A stretch of DNA of 64,000 nucleotides from Delphinus delphis. Taxonomy: Eukaryota > Chordata > Mammalia > Artiodactyla > Delphinidae. The notes below the pieces were generated by a model. That model did not search any database and had not been told where the DNA came from. It saw only the letters and a list, made by a program, of their open reading frames with translations. The first letter of the stretch is position 1. Every line of letters starts with the position of its first letter. Below are positions 51,901 to 59,600 of this stretch, in pieces. Both the position numbers and the translations under genes were made by a program. Where the stretch lies: the NCBI RefSeq assembly GCF_949987515.2, contig NC_082694.2, forward strand, positions 65,780,080 to 65,844,079, given 5' to 3'.

Positions 51901-54900
51901 GCCAACTTCCGGTCTTTTGGCCACGTGGGTCCACCCCTCCTTTCTTCATTGCCCTCCCCTCTCCAACTTGGGTTCCACCTTCTTGCTTAAAGAGAATGCT
52001 TAAAAGATGATGTCCTCAGATCTCTCGCTCTGTTGGGCATCTATCAACCCTCCCTGGTGAAGTTCTCTTAACCCTGGATGAACCCGACTTTGTACCGTTT
52101 CCTCCCCGGTTCATAGGCTGCTGAACGGTTCTGGGCCTATCAGGTGGTGCTGCTACCACTCCGTGGCCATCAGGCGCAGGGAGGCCCTTGGTGGACCTCT
52201 TGAGCCTGCCACCTTGCCTGGCCAGCCTTCTCCCTCAATCTCCATTTGTACCTTTTCCACTCTCCCCAGCTGCTGAGTCCACCCCACTCCTTTCACTCAC
52301 AGAAGATGACACCTCTGTTCTGTAGATGAAATAGCACCAACTTCCCAAGACAGACGAACCTGTATCTGCACCATCCTTCTGTCTCTTTCATCTTGAAGGA
52401 TAAGGTGTGCCTCCTGTTCTCCGGACACCCTCTTCCCCCCTGCATTCATTCATAAATGATCATTAATCGAGGTCCCACCGCCTGGATTCATCTCCTCCTG
52501 CCTGTCGGCTTCTCGCACTTTAATGTGCACACAGATCTCCCGGAGATCTTGTTAAAGTGTGGATTTTGGTTCGGTAGGTTTGCAGGTCTGTAAGCCCCAC
52601 GTGGTGCCGGGCTGCTGGTCTGAGGACCTCAGCTGAAGGAGCGAGGTTTCAGGGCGATGGTTGCCAAACTGTCTGTACATCGCAGTCACCTGGGGAGCTT
52701 CAAAAACTCTGCTGCCTCTACTCCACCCCCAGAGAGTGGATTTCCCCTGGGCTGTGGCCTGGGCTGTAGAATTTGTAAAAGAACCATCCCCCCACCATCA
52801 GGTGATTCTGATGCACAGACAGTGTGGGAGCCCCCGTTCTAGGGGACTTTGCCCTCTTTCACTCTCCCTGATCACCCATCTCTCTCCTCTATTGCATGGT
52901 CCCCGTTAGCATTTAAATTTATTCAGTATCTTACATAGTTTTTAAAAACAAAAAAGGAAGAGAAGGAAAGAAAACAAACTATAAGAACTCTCCCTCAGGG
53001 GCTTCCCTGGTGGCGCAGTGGTTGAGAGTCCGCCTGCCCATGCAGGGGACACAGGTTCGTGCCCCGGTCCGGGAAGATCCCACATGCCGTGGAGCGGCTG
53101 GGCCCGTGAGCCATGGCCGCTGAGCCTGCGCGGCCGGAGCCTGTGCTCCCGCAGCAGGAGAGGCCACAACAGTGAGAGACCCGCGTACCGCAAAAAAAAA
53201 AAAAAAAGAACTCTCCCTCAGTCCAGCTTTGCCCATCACCTACACCCAGTCTTTTGCTCCTTCAGAGCCAAGCTTCATGAAAGAGCTGCCTGCATCGCTG
53301 TCTGCTGCTCCCCTCCCCCTTCTCCTGACTGTGACCTGAGGCCGTGCCCCTATCCCCTGCGATCACTCCCACCTGGCCCACCCATGACCCCCTGGGACCC
53401 CTTACCTTTCTCTATGTTACCCCATTGGTATGAGACTTCTCCCACCCAGCCCCCTTCAGGCACACTTCTGATCTCGGTTTCCAGACCTGCAGTCTTGGCT
53501 CTTGTCCTGCGGTGCAGGCTGCACCTCTTAAAGGGCTAACAGCGCCACATTGTTCTCTGCTTAGAACCCATCCATGGCATCCCATTGCCCTGAAAATGAA
53601 GTCCAAGCTCCTCCACAGTATTTCACAGGACCTTTTATGGTCTGCATCTTCATCTCTCCTCCCACCCACCTGCCCTCTCCCATGCCCCCACATACATCCG
53701 TTCACACACACACATTCTAACCTGCACCACTGTTCCTGCCAACAGACCCCTTCCCTCTCCATGTGCACTAATCTCTCTCTGCTATTCCCCTGGCACTACC
53801 AGGGGCCCCCACCTCACCCACTTTCCGGTTTGTCTGGACAACGTCCACTTTCCTTCCAGATACCAGCTTCCACAACACCACTCGACCACCACTGACCCGA
53901 CAAGCATGGGGCCGCCTCTGAGGTGCTCCCACCCCACATCCACGTCGGGCTGTGAGCACCCGGTTCGTTACCTGTCTCTCTCTTGCTCGAAAGTTCACCA
54001 TCACGTCCCACGTTGGGCACAATGCCTGGCGCGTACTAGGTACTCAGGAAATACGTGATGAACAAATACATGACCAAAGCCCAGAACCAGCTGACGAAGA
54101 GGATTCTTTGAGGCTGGGCTGGTTGAGGCAGGGCGTCGGGGGGATGGCAGTTCAACAGCAGAATCCAAAGAGAGATTTGGAAGTAGACCCAGAGCCCCGG
54201 CGGTGAATTAACAACACGCGGAATGTTCTCATAGCCTCGTTTTTAATGAAAAGTAAAAACAGCCCCAAATTCTGTTTCCAAGTAAAGCACAAATCTTTGG
54301 TGTCATGACCGCTCCACTGTGAGATATTGCTAAGTGTTTCCATAGCTCCGTCTGGAGCTCTCAAAATCTCTCTCGGTTATTTTCTCCGGCACCCTCCAGG
54401 GAGACGTGGGTGCAGAGCATGGACACGGTTAGTGCTGTACGCCTCCCAGCCTGGAGGGCTGGTACCTCCTGGGTCCATGTTGCTCGTACCCATCTCTGAC
54501 ACAGCTGTATTTTGTCTCTGTGTCTGCCCTCCCCCTTCGCCCCCAGTATTGAGAGCAGATTGAACCTGAGGAAGAACCTGCAGTGCCGGAGCTTCAAGTG
54601 GTACCTGGAGAACGTCTATCCGGAACTCAGGTATCCGCCCTGTGGTTTGAGCCTTTGCTAGCTGCAGGGGGAGACCCTCCGCTGACTCAGTCTGGAGAAG
54701 GGACCCCCTGTGGCCATCTGGATGAGGGCTTTTAAGTATATGGAGGTCTAAGGCCAGTTGGCTCCACTTATCCCTGAAACCAGAAAGAGAATTCTGTTAA
54801 TCAGTAGCATGAGGGATTGAGGTTAGCTGTAGCAGTATTTCTCAGCTGCTGGGCTTTGAACTCTGGGGTGTGACCTCAGGGCATGGACTCACTGATTCCA

Positions 54901-55258
54901 TTCCAGGCTCCAGTCTCCTGGGTTGTTCCCTGCTGCCTTGCTGCTAGCGGCCCCTCCCCCATCCCCAGGCCCCGAGCAGTGCAAGTCATTGTAACACAGC
55001 CGGGGTGAAATGCCCCTGCCATTCTCCAAACACTGCCCGACCTCTCCAACTGCTGCTGTTACTACTAATCCAAAGAGTAGTGGTTTCTCATCCCTCCCGT
55101 GGCTTTCCTCTAGAGTACCCAAGGACTCCTCCATCCAGAAGGGCAGCATCCGACAGAGGCAGAAGTGCCTAGAGTCTCAAAAGCAGAAAGACCAAGAGAT
55201 CTCCAACCTCAAGTTAAGCCCCTGTGTCAAGACTGAAGACAAGGATGCAAAGTCCCAG
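15243..55258 (+). CDS. GALNT14: Polypeptide N-acetylgalactosaminyltransferase 14 (partial, 11 internal exons)
   Basis: The enzyme transfers GalNAc from UDP-GalNAc to Ser/Thr of substrate proteins in the Golgi lumen, the first step of mucin-type O-glycosylation. Joined exons are 15243-15341, 21729-21796, 23854-23919, 24047-24168, 31460-31547, 32298-32382, 35081-35184, 48543-48669, 50882-50974, 54547-54630 and 55114-55258. They total 1081 bases and stay in frame, and every intron is GT-AG. Visible family marks are [12 protein letters not shown], the DSH metal-binding motif, [17 protein letters not shown] and [12 protein letters not shown] chose GALNT14 over GALNT16 because of [31 protein letters not shown] and [13 protein letters not shown], which match human GALNT14 as I recall it. 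The stretch corresponds to about residues 100-460 of 552. No start codon, promoter, stop codon or 3'UTR lies in the window. Nothing in the reading frame looks broken. Confidence 0.95.
15450..15625 (-). repeat. MIR fragment
   Basis: Contains ggctattatcccattataca and gaaagatagaggcctgaggc, an antisense MIR pattern just downstream of exon A. Confidence 0.55.
15841..15941. repeat. CA/CG microsatellite
   Basis: Starts gctcgcgcgcgcgcacacac, continues as mixed CG/CA dinucleotides, and ends with more than twenty uninterrupted CA units. It lies 0.5 kb after exon A. Such tracts are highly variable in length. Confidence 0.97.
16225..16330 (+). repeat. MIR fragment
   Basis: Contains tgaagacctgggtcaagtcc and cttgtgaccttggataggtc, a sense MIR core. 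Confidence 0.55.
16631..16829 (-). mobile_element. Young CHR SINE
   Basis: Antisense copy flanked by a perfect 16-base target duplication, ccacagaacacatttt, at 16615-16630 and 16830-16845. The perfect duplication indicates a recent insertion. Confidence 0.95.
18030..18240 (+). repeat. MIR
   Basis: Contains ccgtgtgaccttgggcacct, ctctgcctcagtttcctttt and acagtgcccggcacagtgag. Confidence 0.7.
20300..20520 (-). repeat. MIR
   Basis: Contains tgtgctaaatgttttagaaa, ctattattatccctgttata and taacctgcccaagattacac. Confidence 0.7.
20800..21130 (+). repeat. Old repeat-like segment
   Basis: Contains gaagtgacatttgaatggat and agaaagcccactctggaggt, typical of the same old repeat class as 13470-13900. Confidence 0.4.
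21451..21659 (+). mobile_element. Young CHR SINE next to exon B
   Basis: Sense copy flanked by a 13-base target duplication, taaagctcaggtt, at 21438-21450 and 21660-21672. The tail is A-rich. The distance from the end of the duplication to the exon B acceptor is about 56 bases. Confidence 0.95.
21729..21796 (+). CDS. GALNT14: GALNT14 exon B
   Basis: Sixty-eight bases between tctcacag and gtaagt. The translation is [19 protein letters not shown] followed by FSSD. The EIILVDDFS stretch is the classic GalNAc-transferase segment that contacts UDP. A young CHR SINE ends (with its target duplication) at 21672, so only about 56 bases separate it from this exon's acceptor. Confidence 0.95.
21797..23853 (+). 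other. GALNT14 intron B-C
   Basis: A 2.1 kb intron with a well-preserved MIR at 22945-23195. I see nothing else that I can name. Confidence 0.8.
22945..23195 (+). repeat. MIR, nearly complete
   Basis: Contains agaatagcttagtggttaga, gcttcaaatccgagacctgt and agctgtgtgccttgggcaaa, then the 3' part cagcgcctggctcc. It is the best preserved MIR in the window. Confidence 0.8.
23854..23919 (+). CDS. GALNT14: GALNT14 exon C
   Basis: Sixty-six bases between tctttgcag and gtgggt. The translation is [19 protein letters not shown] followed by ERQ. Only 127 bases of intron separate it from exon D, the shortest intron in the window. Confidence 0.95.
24047..24168 (+). CDS. GALNT14: GALNT14 exon D, with the DSH metal-binding motif
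   Basis: One hundred twenty-two bases between cctgcag and gtgagc, ending in phase 0. The translation starts [20 protein letters not shown] and runs on through [21 protein letters not shown]. The Asp-Ser-His here is the D-x-H motif that binds manganese and the UDP diphosphate in this family. It is intact, so catalysis is expected to be preserved. Confidence 0.97.
25954..26271 (-). mobile_element. Short L1 3' end, antisense
   Basis: Poly-T is followed by the L1 3'UTR (ctttattggagtataattgc and onward). Flanks share ccggaaact (25945-25953 and 26275-26283) with one more partial match, so a target duplication is likely. Confidence 0.85.
26640..26846 (-). mobile_element. Old L1 ORF2 fragment
   Basis: The minus frame contains [19 protein letters not shown] and [19 protein letters not shown], the ORF2 C-terminal region of an older L1 subfamily. 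There is no tail and no clear duplication. Confidence 0.75.
27600..28045 (-). repeat. MIR split by a CHR SINE
   Basis: The left part has cttcatagatgaagaaacag and cttaaggtcaaatg. The right part has agaaccagaatgggaaccca. The young SINE at 27774-27989 lies between them. Confidence 0.6.
27774..27989 (+). mobile_element. Young CHR SINE inside a MIR
   Basis: Sense copy with a 13-base target duplication (one mismatch), aaatgtattctag against aaacgtattctag, at 27761-27773 and 27990-28002. It splits a MIR-like element. Confidence 0.93.
28090..28215 (+). repeat. L2-like 3' end
   Basis: Contains accatccacagtccctaaac and gtagtaggtgctcagtgatg, ending in gcaatgagtgaatg. Confidence 0.5.
29000..29600. repeat. 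LTR-like ancient repeat
   Basis: The sequence from tttggggtccccaagaccac through ggtttttattggaggccagt resembles an old mammalian LTR pattern. No coding region is seen. Family and strand were not determined. Confidence 0.4.
31460..31547 (+). CDS. GALNT14: GALNT14 exon E
   Basis: Eighty-eight bases between tttttacag and gtgagt, starting in phase 0. The translation begins [20 protein letters not shown] and ends [10 protein letters not shown]. By recall, human has Asn at the His of IIHLDTF and Thr at the Asn of TFNY. These are conservative surface-type changes, and no residue known to be catalytic is altered. Confidence 0.96.
31548..32297 (+). other. GALNT14 intron E-F
   Basis: A 750-base intron. 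I see no repeat or other structure in it. Confidence 0.8.
32298..32382 (+). CDS. GALNT14: GALNT14 exon F
   Basis: Eighty-five bases between gtttcag and gtgagtc. The translation is [20 protein letters not shown] followed by LDPTEPIR. The FDWSLHF-W motif opens the 'Gal/GalNAc-T' part of the catalytic domain. The intron before it is short (750 bases) and contains no recent insertion that I can see. Confidence 0.96.
34040..34640 (+). repeat. Ancient mammalian interspersed repeat, interrupted
   Basis: Pattern gtttactagggctgctgcag, then ctctggaggctggaagtcc, ending ttaggatctcaacatg, is a common old mammalian repeat whose family I do not name with certainty. Copy 1 of the 217-base repeat interrupts it. 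Confidence 0.7.
34155..34371 (+). repeat. 217-base direct repeat, copy 1
   Basis: About 98% identical to 36278-36495, same strand, 2,123 bases apart. It lies inside an ancient repeat (34040-34640) that reads continuously across it if it is removed: ggtgttggca joins gggttgcttccttctgagg. At its left junction the motif tggcatt(t/c)agcggt occurs twice in tandem (34142 and 34158). Confidence 0.9.
35081..35184 (+). CDS. GALNT14: GALNT14 exon G, Gal/GalNAc-T motif
   Basis: One hundred four bases between atgcacag and gtgagt. The translation starts [20 protein letters not shown] and ends in MDIWGGENF, with the final Glu split into exon H. The WGGEN motif lines the acceptor and donor site and is intact. 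Its length is not a multiple of three, so loss of this exon would shift the frame. It lies between two copies of a 217-base direct repeat (34155-34371 and 36278-36495). Confidence 0.97.
35975..36090 (+). repeat. L2-like 3' end
   Basis: Contains acgaggcagggatctggtct and aactgtttgttgaataaa, the usual wording of an L2 tail. Confidence 0.55.
36098..36148 (+). mobile_element. Fifty-one-base L1 insertion
   Basis: It contains only the last bases of the L1 3'UTR (ttgtaaagcaattatactcc, then aataaagatg) and an A-rich tail. Flanks match at 13 of 15 bases: ataaaccacaggaga at 36083-36097 and ataaaccgcaagaga at 36149-36163. Confidence 0.82.
36278..36495 (+). repeat. 217-base direct repeat, copy 2 (likely source)
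   Basis: Matches copy 1 with about three substitutions and two single-base indels. It sits in sequence with no recognisable repeat around it, so it is the likelier original. Confidence 0.88.
37337..37556 (-). mobile_element. Young CHR SINE with internal 15-base duplication
   Basis: Antisense copy. Flanks share 14 of 16 bases (caactcccagcacttt at 37321-37336, cagctcctagcacttt at 37557-37572). The region 37400-37432 carries two tandem near-copies of ctccggatgcgcag, which other copies have once. Confidence 0.92.
37630..38995 (-). mobile_element. Older L1 3' part, antisense, split by a SINE
   Basis: The 3'UTR is of an older artiodactyl type (gaagtatagttgatttac and ccctgtgctatacagtagg). The ORF2 C-terminus is readable in the minus frame 37984-38523, with [20 protein letters not shown] and [20 protein letters not shown]. 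The CHR SINE at 38597-38818 interrupts it. Confidence 0.88.
38597..38818 (-). mobile_element. Young CHR SINE inserted in an L1
   Basis: Antisense copy lying inside the older L1 at 37630-38995. The flanking duplication is short and T-rich (gggttttttt). Near 38620-38660 the block tctcactgttgtgg is present twice in tandem. Confidence 0.9.
40278..40306. repeat. TG microsatellite
   Basis: A short gtgtgcgtgtgcgtgtgtgt run of about 29 bases. Confidence 0.85.
40540..40665 (+). repeat. MIR fragment
   Basis: Contains gggctgtggaatcagacagg, cgtttgaatcccgcagacat and ctgtgtccttgggaaagttg. Confidence 0.7.
40928..41346 (+). mobile_element. Old L1 3'UTR insertion
   Basis: The sequence from gggatctttgtggtaatgaa to the A-rich end resembles the 3'UTR of older L1M-type elements. 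Flanks share aaagtgggggg (about 40917-40927 and 41347-41357), which supports an insertion. Confidence 0.65.
41387..42846 (-). mobile_element. L1 with 5' inversion (twin-primed), perfect target duplication
   Basis: 41387-41828 is the L1 3' end in minus orientation with its poly-T. 41829-42846 is an upstream ORF2 reverse-transcriptase segment in plus orientation, with [20 protein letters not shown] near its start and [14 protein letters not shown] inside. The whole is flanked by a perfect 15-base duplication, gacctaaggtttctt, at 41372-41386 and 42847-42861. About 1.1 kb of ORF2 between the two pieces is missing. Confidence 0.93.
46745..46900 (-). repeat. MIR fragment
   Basis: Contains tcttcattttatgtgtgagg, then aacgaggtcaagcaggtttc, an antisense MIR pattern. 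Confidence 0.55.
48543..48669 (+). CDS. GALNT14: GALNT14 exon H
   Basis: One hundred twenty-seven bases between tgtcttgcag and gtaagtg. The translation starts [20 protein letters not shown] and continues [20 protein letters not shown]. The His of VGHVFR is the third metal ligand of the family. The exon follows a 13.4 kb repeat-rich intron, the longest complete intron here. Confidence 0.97.
48670..50881 (+). other. GALNT14 intron H-I
   Basis: A GC-rich 2.2 kb intron. Its only notable structure is the exact two-copy 44-base tandem repeat at 50373-50460. Confidence 0.8.
50373..50460 (+). repeat. Exact two-copy 44-base tandem repeat
   Basis: The unit starts cacgtggcctgtgggagccc and ends ccccttggagag. 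The second copy at 50417-50460 is identical to the first, with no spacer. Confidence 0.95.
50882..50974 (+). CDS. GALNT14: GALNT14 exon I
   Basis: Ninety-three bases between tctcctcag and gtaagtg. The translation is [20 protein letters not shown] followed by [10 protein letters not shown]. The [12 protein letters not shown] block is shared across the family. The RPFALERP continuation is typical of GALNT14 rather than GALNT16. Confidence 0.96.
51425..51600 (-). repeat. MIR-like fragment
   Basis: Contains ttacccctgttttacagatg and aggagactgag, an antisense MIR pattern. Confidence 0.55.
52999..53205 (+). mobile_element. Young CHR SINE
   Basis: Sense copy flanked by a perfect 16-base target duplication, aagaactctccctcag, at 52983-52998 and 53206-53221, with a poly-A tail. 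It sits in intron I-J. Confidence 0.95.
53300..54080 (+). repeat. L2-like sequence
   Basis: Contains tgaaaatgaagtccaagctc, then gggcacaatgcctggcgcgt and ggtactcaggaaatacgtga, an L2-type pattern over about 0.8 kb. Confidence 0.5.
54547..54630 (+). CDS. GALNT14: GALNT14 exon J, catalytic-to-lectin linker
   Basis: Eighty-four bases between cgcccccag and gtatcc. The translation is [20 protein letters not shown] followed by LENVYPEL. It forms the end of the catalytic domain. The last codon is split with exon K and reads Arg here, where I recall Ser in human. Confidence 0.95.
54631..55113 (+). other. GALNT14 intron J-K
   Basis: A 483-base intron. I see nothing in it apart from splice signals (gtatcc donor and ttcctctag acceptor). 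Confidence 0.8.
55114..55258 (+). CDS. GALNT14: GALNT14 exon K, start of ricin-type lectin domain
   Basis: One hundred forty-five bases between ttcctctag and gtaaggt, ending in phase 0. The translation runs [20 protein letters not shown] and ends in [18 protein letters not shown]. It contains the Cys of KCLES that opens the C-terminal ricin B-like lectin domain, which binds existing GalNAc on substrates. The EDKDAKSQ end is by recall followed by about 92 more residues. Those exons were not found between 55259 and 64000. Confidence 0.94.
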
Positions 55259-56077
55259 GTAAGGTAACTGGCTGGGGATGCTTGAACGTGTGAATGGACT
55301 TGGCCTCTATTTCCTGCTTCTACATGAATCAGGTGTCTAGTTATACCCGGAGCTTAACAGCAGAGCAAGAGAAGCACGATCCCCCTCACTCTGGGACTGG
55401 GTTCACTCCGCTTGGTTTCCAAATGCGCAAACTTTCTCTGAAAGACGCCTCACCAGGCAACTTAGCGCCTATAGGAATTACCCGTTAAATTAGCAGGAGT
55501 TTAATGAGGCTGTCATTGGTGTCCAAGCTGCTGGCAGTAAATGTGGGCTGATCAGGCAGGGTGGGCAGCACAGCTACCTCAAAAATATGAGATGCAGACA
55601 GAAAAGCATCCTGCTGGGTGACACTGTCTCCAGGTAAAATGCCTGCTCTGTGAGTCTCCCCGCTGATTTAACCCTGACTTCCAGACAGTCATGACAGATG
55701 TGGTACAGCCTTCCCCATCATCCACCGCCCCCATCTCTGGGCAGGGCCGTCGATCATCCCCTTTCTGCCTCAGCAGGCCTGTGGCTCCACCTCTGCTGTC
55801 TCCTGCTTCCCCCAGGTCTGGAGGGACCATCGTCGCCCCTTCTCGGAAAGGTTTCCTTGTTCCTTAGCTGTTTCATCAACACTGTGGGTCAATGTACTCC
55901 CCTCTGAGGAAAGAACTCTTTTAAAGAGTCACTGACAAATTCACAGCCTGTCTCAGCCTCTGTAGCACTTGCCCTGCTGGATGCATGAAAACACATCCAT
56001 CTTATAGCTTCCCTCCTGGCTCTGGAGACACTGCATGATCCCGATTGTCCTGCAATCCTGTTCTTTCCACCCGCTTT

Positions 56078-56109
56078 TGTTTTTTTGTTTTTTTTTTTTT
56101 TTTTTTTTG
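56078..56109. repeat. Poly-T tract
   Basis: Two T runs separated by single G bases, about 32 bases in all, upstream of the L1 and separate from its tail. It may be the remnant of an antisense element tail. No matching body was found. Confidence 0.8.
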
Positions 56110-56619
56110 GCTGGCTCCCCTCCCCACTCTCATACACTTATGGTGAGTAATCACCCAAGTTCTCAGTTCACTGTTCTTTTCTCTGTAACTGGTTCCTTGG
56201 AGATTTTATCCATGCTTCCAGCTTTGGCAACCTCCTTTGTTTTATTTTTTTTGTTTTACCATCTTCATTGGAGTATAATTGCTTTACAATGGTGTGTTAG
56301 TTTCTGCTTTATAACAAAGTGAATCAGTTATACATATACATATGTTCCCATATCTCTTCCCTCCTGCATCTCCCTCCCTCCCACCCTCCCTATCCCACCC
56401 CTCCAGGCGGTCACAAAGCACCAAGCTGATCTCCCTGTGCTATGCGGCTGCTTCCCACTAGCTATTGGTTTTACATTTGGTAGTGTATATATATCCATGC
56501 CACTCTCTCACTTTGTCACAGCTTACCCTTCCCCCTCCCCATATCCTTAAGTCCATTCTCTAGTAGGTCTGTGTCTTTATTCCTGTCTTATCCCTAGGTT
56601 CTTCATGACTTTTTTTTTC

Positions 56620-59600
56620 TTAGATTCCATATATATGTGTTAGCATACGGTATTTGTCTTTCTCTTTCTGACTTACTTCACTTACTTCACCTCTGACAGA
56701 CTCTAGGTCCATCCACCCCACTACAAATAACTCAATTTCGTTTCTTTTTATGGCTGAGTAATATTCCATTGTATATATGTGCCACATCTTCTTTATCCAT
56801 TCATCCGATGATGGACACTTAGGTTGTTTCCATCTCCGGGTTATTGTAAGTAGAGCTGCAATGAACATTTTGGTACATGACTCCTTTTCAATTATGGTTT
56901 TCTCAGGGTATATGCCCAGTAGTGGGATTGCTGGGTCATATGGTAGTTCTATTTGTAGTTTTTTAAGGAACCTCCATGCTGTTCTCCATAGTGGCTGTAC
57001 CAATTCACATTCCCACCAGCAGTGCAAGAGGGTTCCCTTTTCTCCACACCCTCTCCAGTATTTATTGTTTCTAGATTTTTTGATGATGGCCATTCTGACC
57101 GGTGTGAGATGATAGCTCATTGTAATTTTGATTTGCATTTCTCTAATGATTAATGATGTTGAGCATTCTTTCATGTGTTTGTTGGCAGTCTGTATAACTT
57201 CTTTGGAGAAATGTCTATTTAGGTCTTCTGCCCGTTTTTGGATTGGGTTGTTTTTTTTTTTGTTATTGAGCTGCATGAGCTGCTTGTAAATTTTAGAGAT
57301 TAATCCTTTGTCAGTTGCTTCATTTGCAAATATTTTCTCCCATTCTGAGGGTTGTCTTTTTGTCTTGTTTATGGTTTCCGTTGCTGTGAAAAAGCTTTGA
57401 AGTTTCATTAGGTCCCATTTGTTTATTTTTGCTTTTGTTTCCATTTCTCTAGGAGGTGGGTCAAAAAGGATCTTGCTGTGATTTATGTCATAGAGTGTTC
57501 TGCCTATGTTTTCCTCTAAGAGTTTGATAGTTTCTGGCCTTACATTTAGGTCTTTAATCCATTTTGAGCTTATTTTTGTGTATGGTGTTAGGGAGTGTTC
57601 TAATCTCATAGTTTTACATGTATCTGTCCAGTTTTCCCAGCACCACTTATTGAAGAGGCTGTCCTTTCTCCACTGTACATTCCTGCCTCCTTTATCAAAC
57701 ATAAGGTGACCATATGTGTGTGGGTTTATCTCTGGGCTTTCTATCCTGTTCCATTGATCTATATTTCTGTTTTTGTCCCTTTACCATACTGTCTTGATTA
57801 CTGTAGCTTTGTAGTATAGTCTGAAGTCCGGGAACCTGATTCCTCCAGCTCCATTTTTCATTCTCAAGCTTGCTCTGGCTATTTGGGGTCTTTTGAGTTT
57901 CCATACAAATTGTGAAATTTTTTGTTCTAGTTCTGTGAAAAATGCCAGTGGTAGTTTGATAGGGATTGCATTGAATCTGTAGATTGCTTTGGGTAGTAGA
58001 GTCATTTTCACAATGTTGATTCTTCCAATCCAAGAACATGGTATATCTCTCCATCTATTTGTATCATCTATAATTGCTTTCATCAGTGTCTTATAATTTT
58101 CTGCATACAGGTCTTTTGTCTCCTTAGGTAGGTTTATTCCTAGATATCTTATTCGTTTTGTTGCAATGGTAAATGGGAGTGTTTTCTTGATTTCACTTTC
58201 AGATTTTTCATCATTAGTGTATAGGAATGCCAGAGATTTCTGTGCATTAATTTTGTATCCTGCTACTTTACCAAATTCATTGATTAGCTCTAGTAGTTTT
58301 CTGGTAGCATCTTCAGGATTCTCTATGTATAGTATCATGTCATCTGCAGACAGTGACAACTTTACTTCTTTTCCAATTTGGATTCCTTTTATTTCCTTTT
58401 CTTCTCTGATTGCTGTGGCTAACTTCCAAAACTATGTTGAATAAGAGTGGTGAGAGTGGGCAACCTTGTCTTGTTTCTGATCTTAGTGGAAATGCTTTCA
58501 GTTTTTCACCATTGAGGATGGTGTTGGCTGTGGGTTTGTCATATATGGCCTTTATTATGTTGAGGAAAATTCCCTCTATGCCTACTTTCTGGAGGGTTTT
58601 TATCATAAAGGGGTGTTGAATTTTGTCGAAAGCTTTCTCTGGACATCTATTGAGATGACCATATGATTTTTCTCCTTCAATTTGTTAATGTGGTGTATCA
58701 CATTGATTGATTTGCGTATATTGATGAAATCTTGCATTCCTGGAATAAACCCCACTTAATCACGTTGTATGATCCTTTTAATGTGCTGTGGGATTCTGTT
58801 TGCTAGTATTTTGTTGAGGATTTTTGCATCTGTGTTCATCAGTGATATTGGCCTGTAGTTTTCTTTCTTGTGACATCCTTGTCTGGTTTTTGTATCAGGG
58901 TGATGGTGGCCTTGTAGAATGAGTTTGGGAGTGTTTCTCCCTCTGCTATATTTTGGAAGAGTTTGAGAAGGATAGGTGTTAGCTCTTCTCTACATGTTTG
59001 ATAGAATTCAGCTGTGAAGCCATCTGGTCCTGGGCTTTTGTTTGTTGGAAGAATTTAATCACAGTTTCCATTTCAGTGCTTGTCATTGGTCTGTTCATAT
59101 TTTCTATTTCTTCCTGATTCAGTCTTGGCAGGTTGTGCATTTCTAAGAATTTGTCCGTTTCTTCCAGGTTGTCCGTTTTATTGGCATAGAGTTGCTTGTA
59201 GTAATCTCTCATGATCTTTTGTATTTCTGCAGTGTCAGTTGTTACTTCTCCTTTTTCGTTTCTAATTCTATTGGTTTGAGTCTTCTCCCTTTTTTTCTTG
59301 ATGAGTCTGGCTAATGGTTTATGAATTTCGTTTATCTTCTCAAAGAACCAGCTTTTAGTTTTATTGATCTTTTCTATCATTTCCTTTATTTTTTTTCATT
59401 TATTTCTGATCTGATCTTTATGATTTCTTTCCTTCGCTAACTTTGGGTTTTTTTTTGTTCTTCTTTCTCTAATTGCTTTAGGTGCAAGGTTAGGTTGTTT
59501 ATTCGAGATGTTTCCTGTTTCTTAAGGTAGGATTGTATTGCTATAAACCTCCCTCTTAGAACTGCTTTTGCTGCATCCCATAGGTTTTGGGTAGTTGTGT

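Larger units (their letters stand above)
50975..54546 (+). other. GALNT14 intron I-J
   Basis: A 3.6 kb intron. It holds a MIR-like fragment at about 51425-51600, a CHR SINE at 52999-53205 and L2-like sequence at about 53300-54080. The stretch 54180-54500 is free of recognisable repeats. Confidence 0.8.

Noticed and set aside
15243..55258. Assignment to GALNT16 or another family member
   Set aside because: Exons I-K carry GALNT14-type sequence ([20 protein letters not shown]), and I recall different residues at these places in GALNT16.
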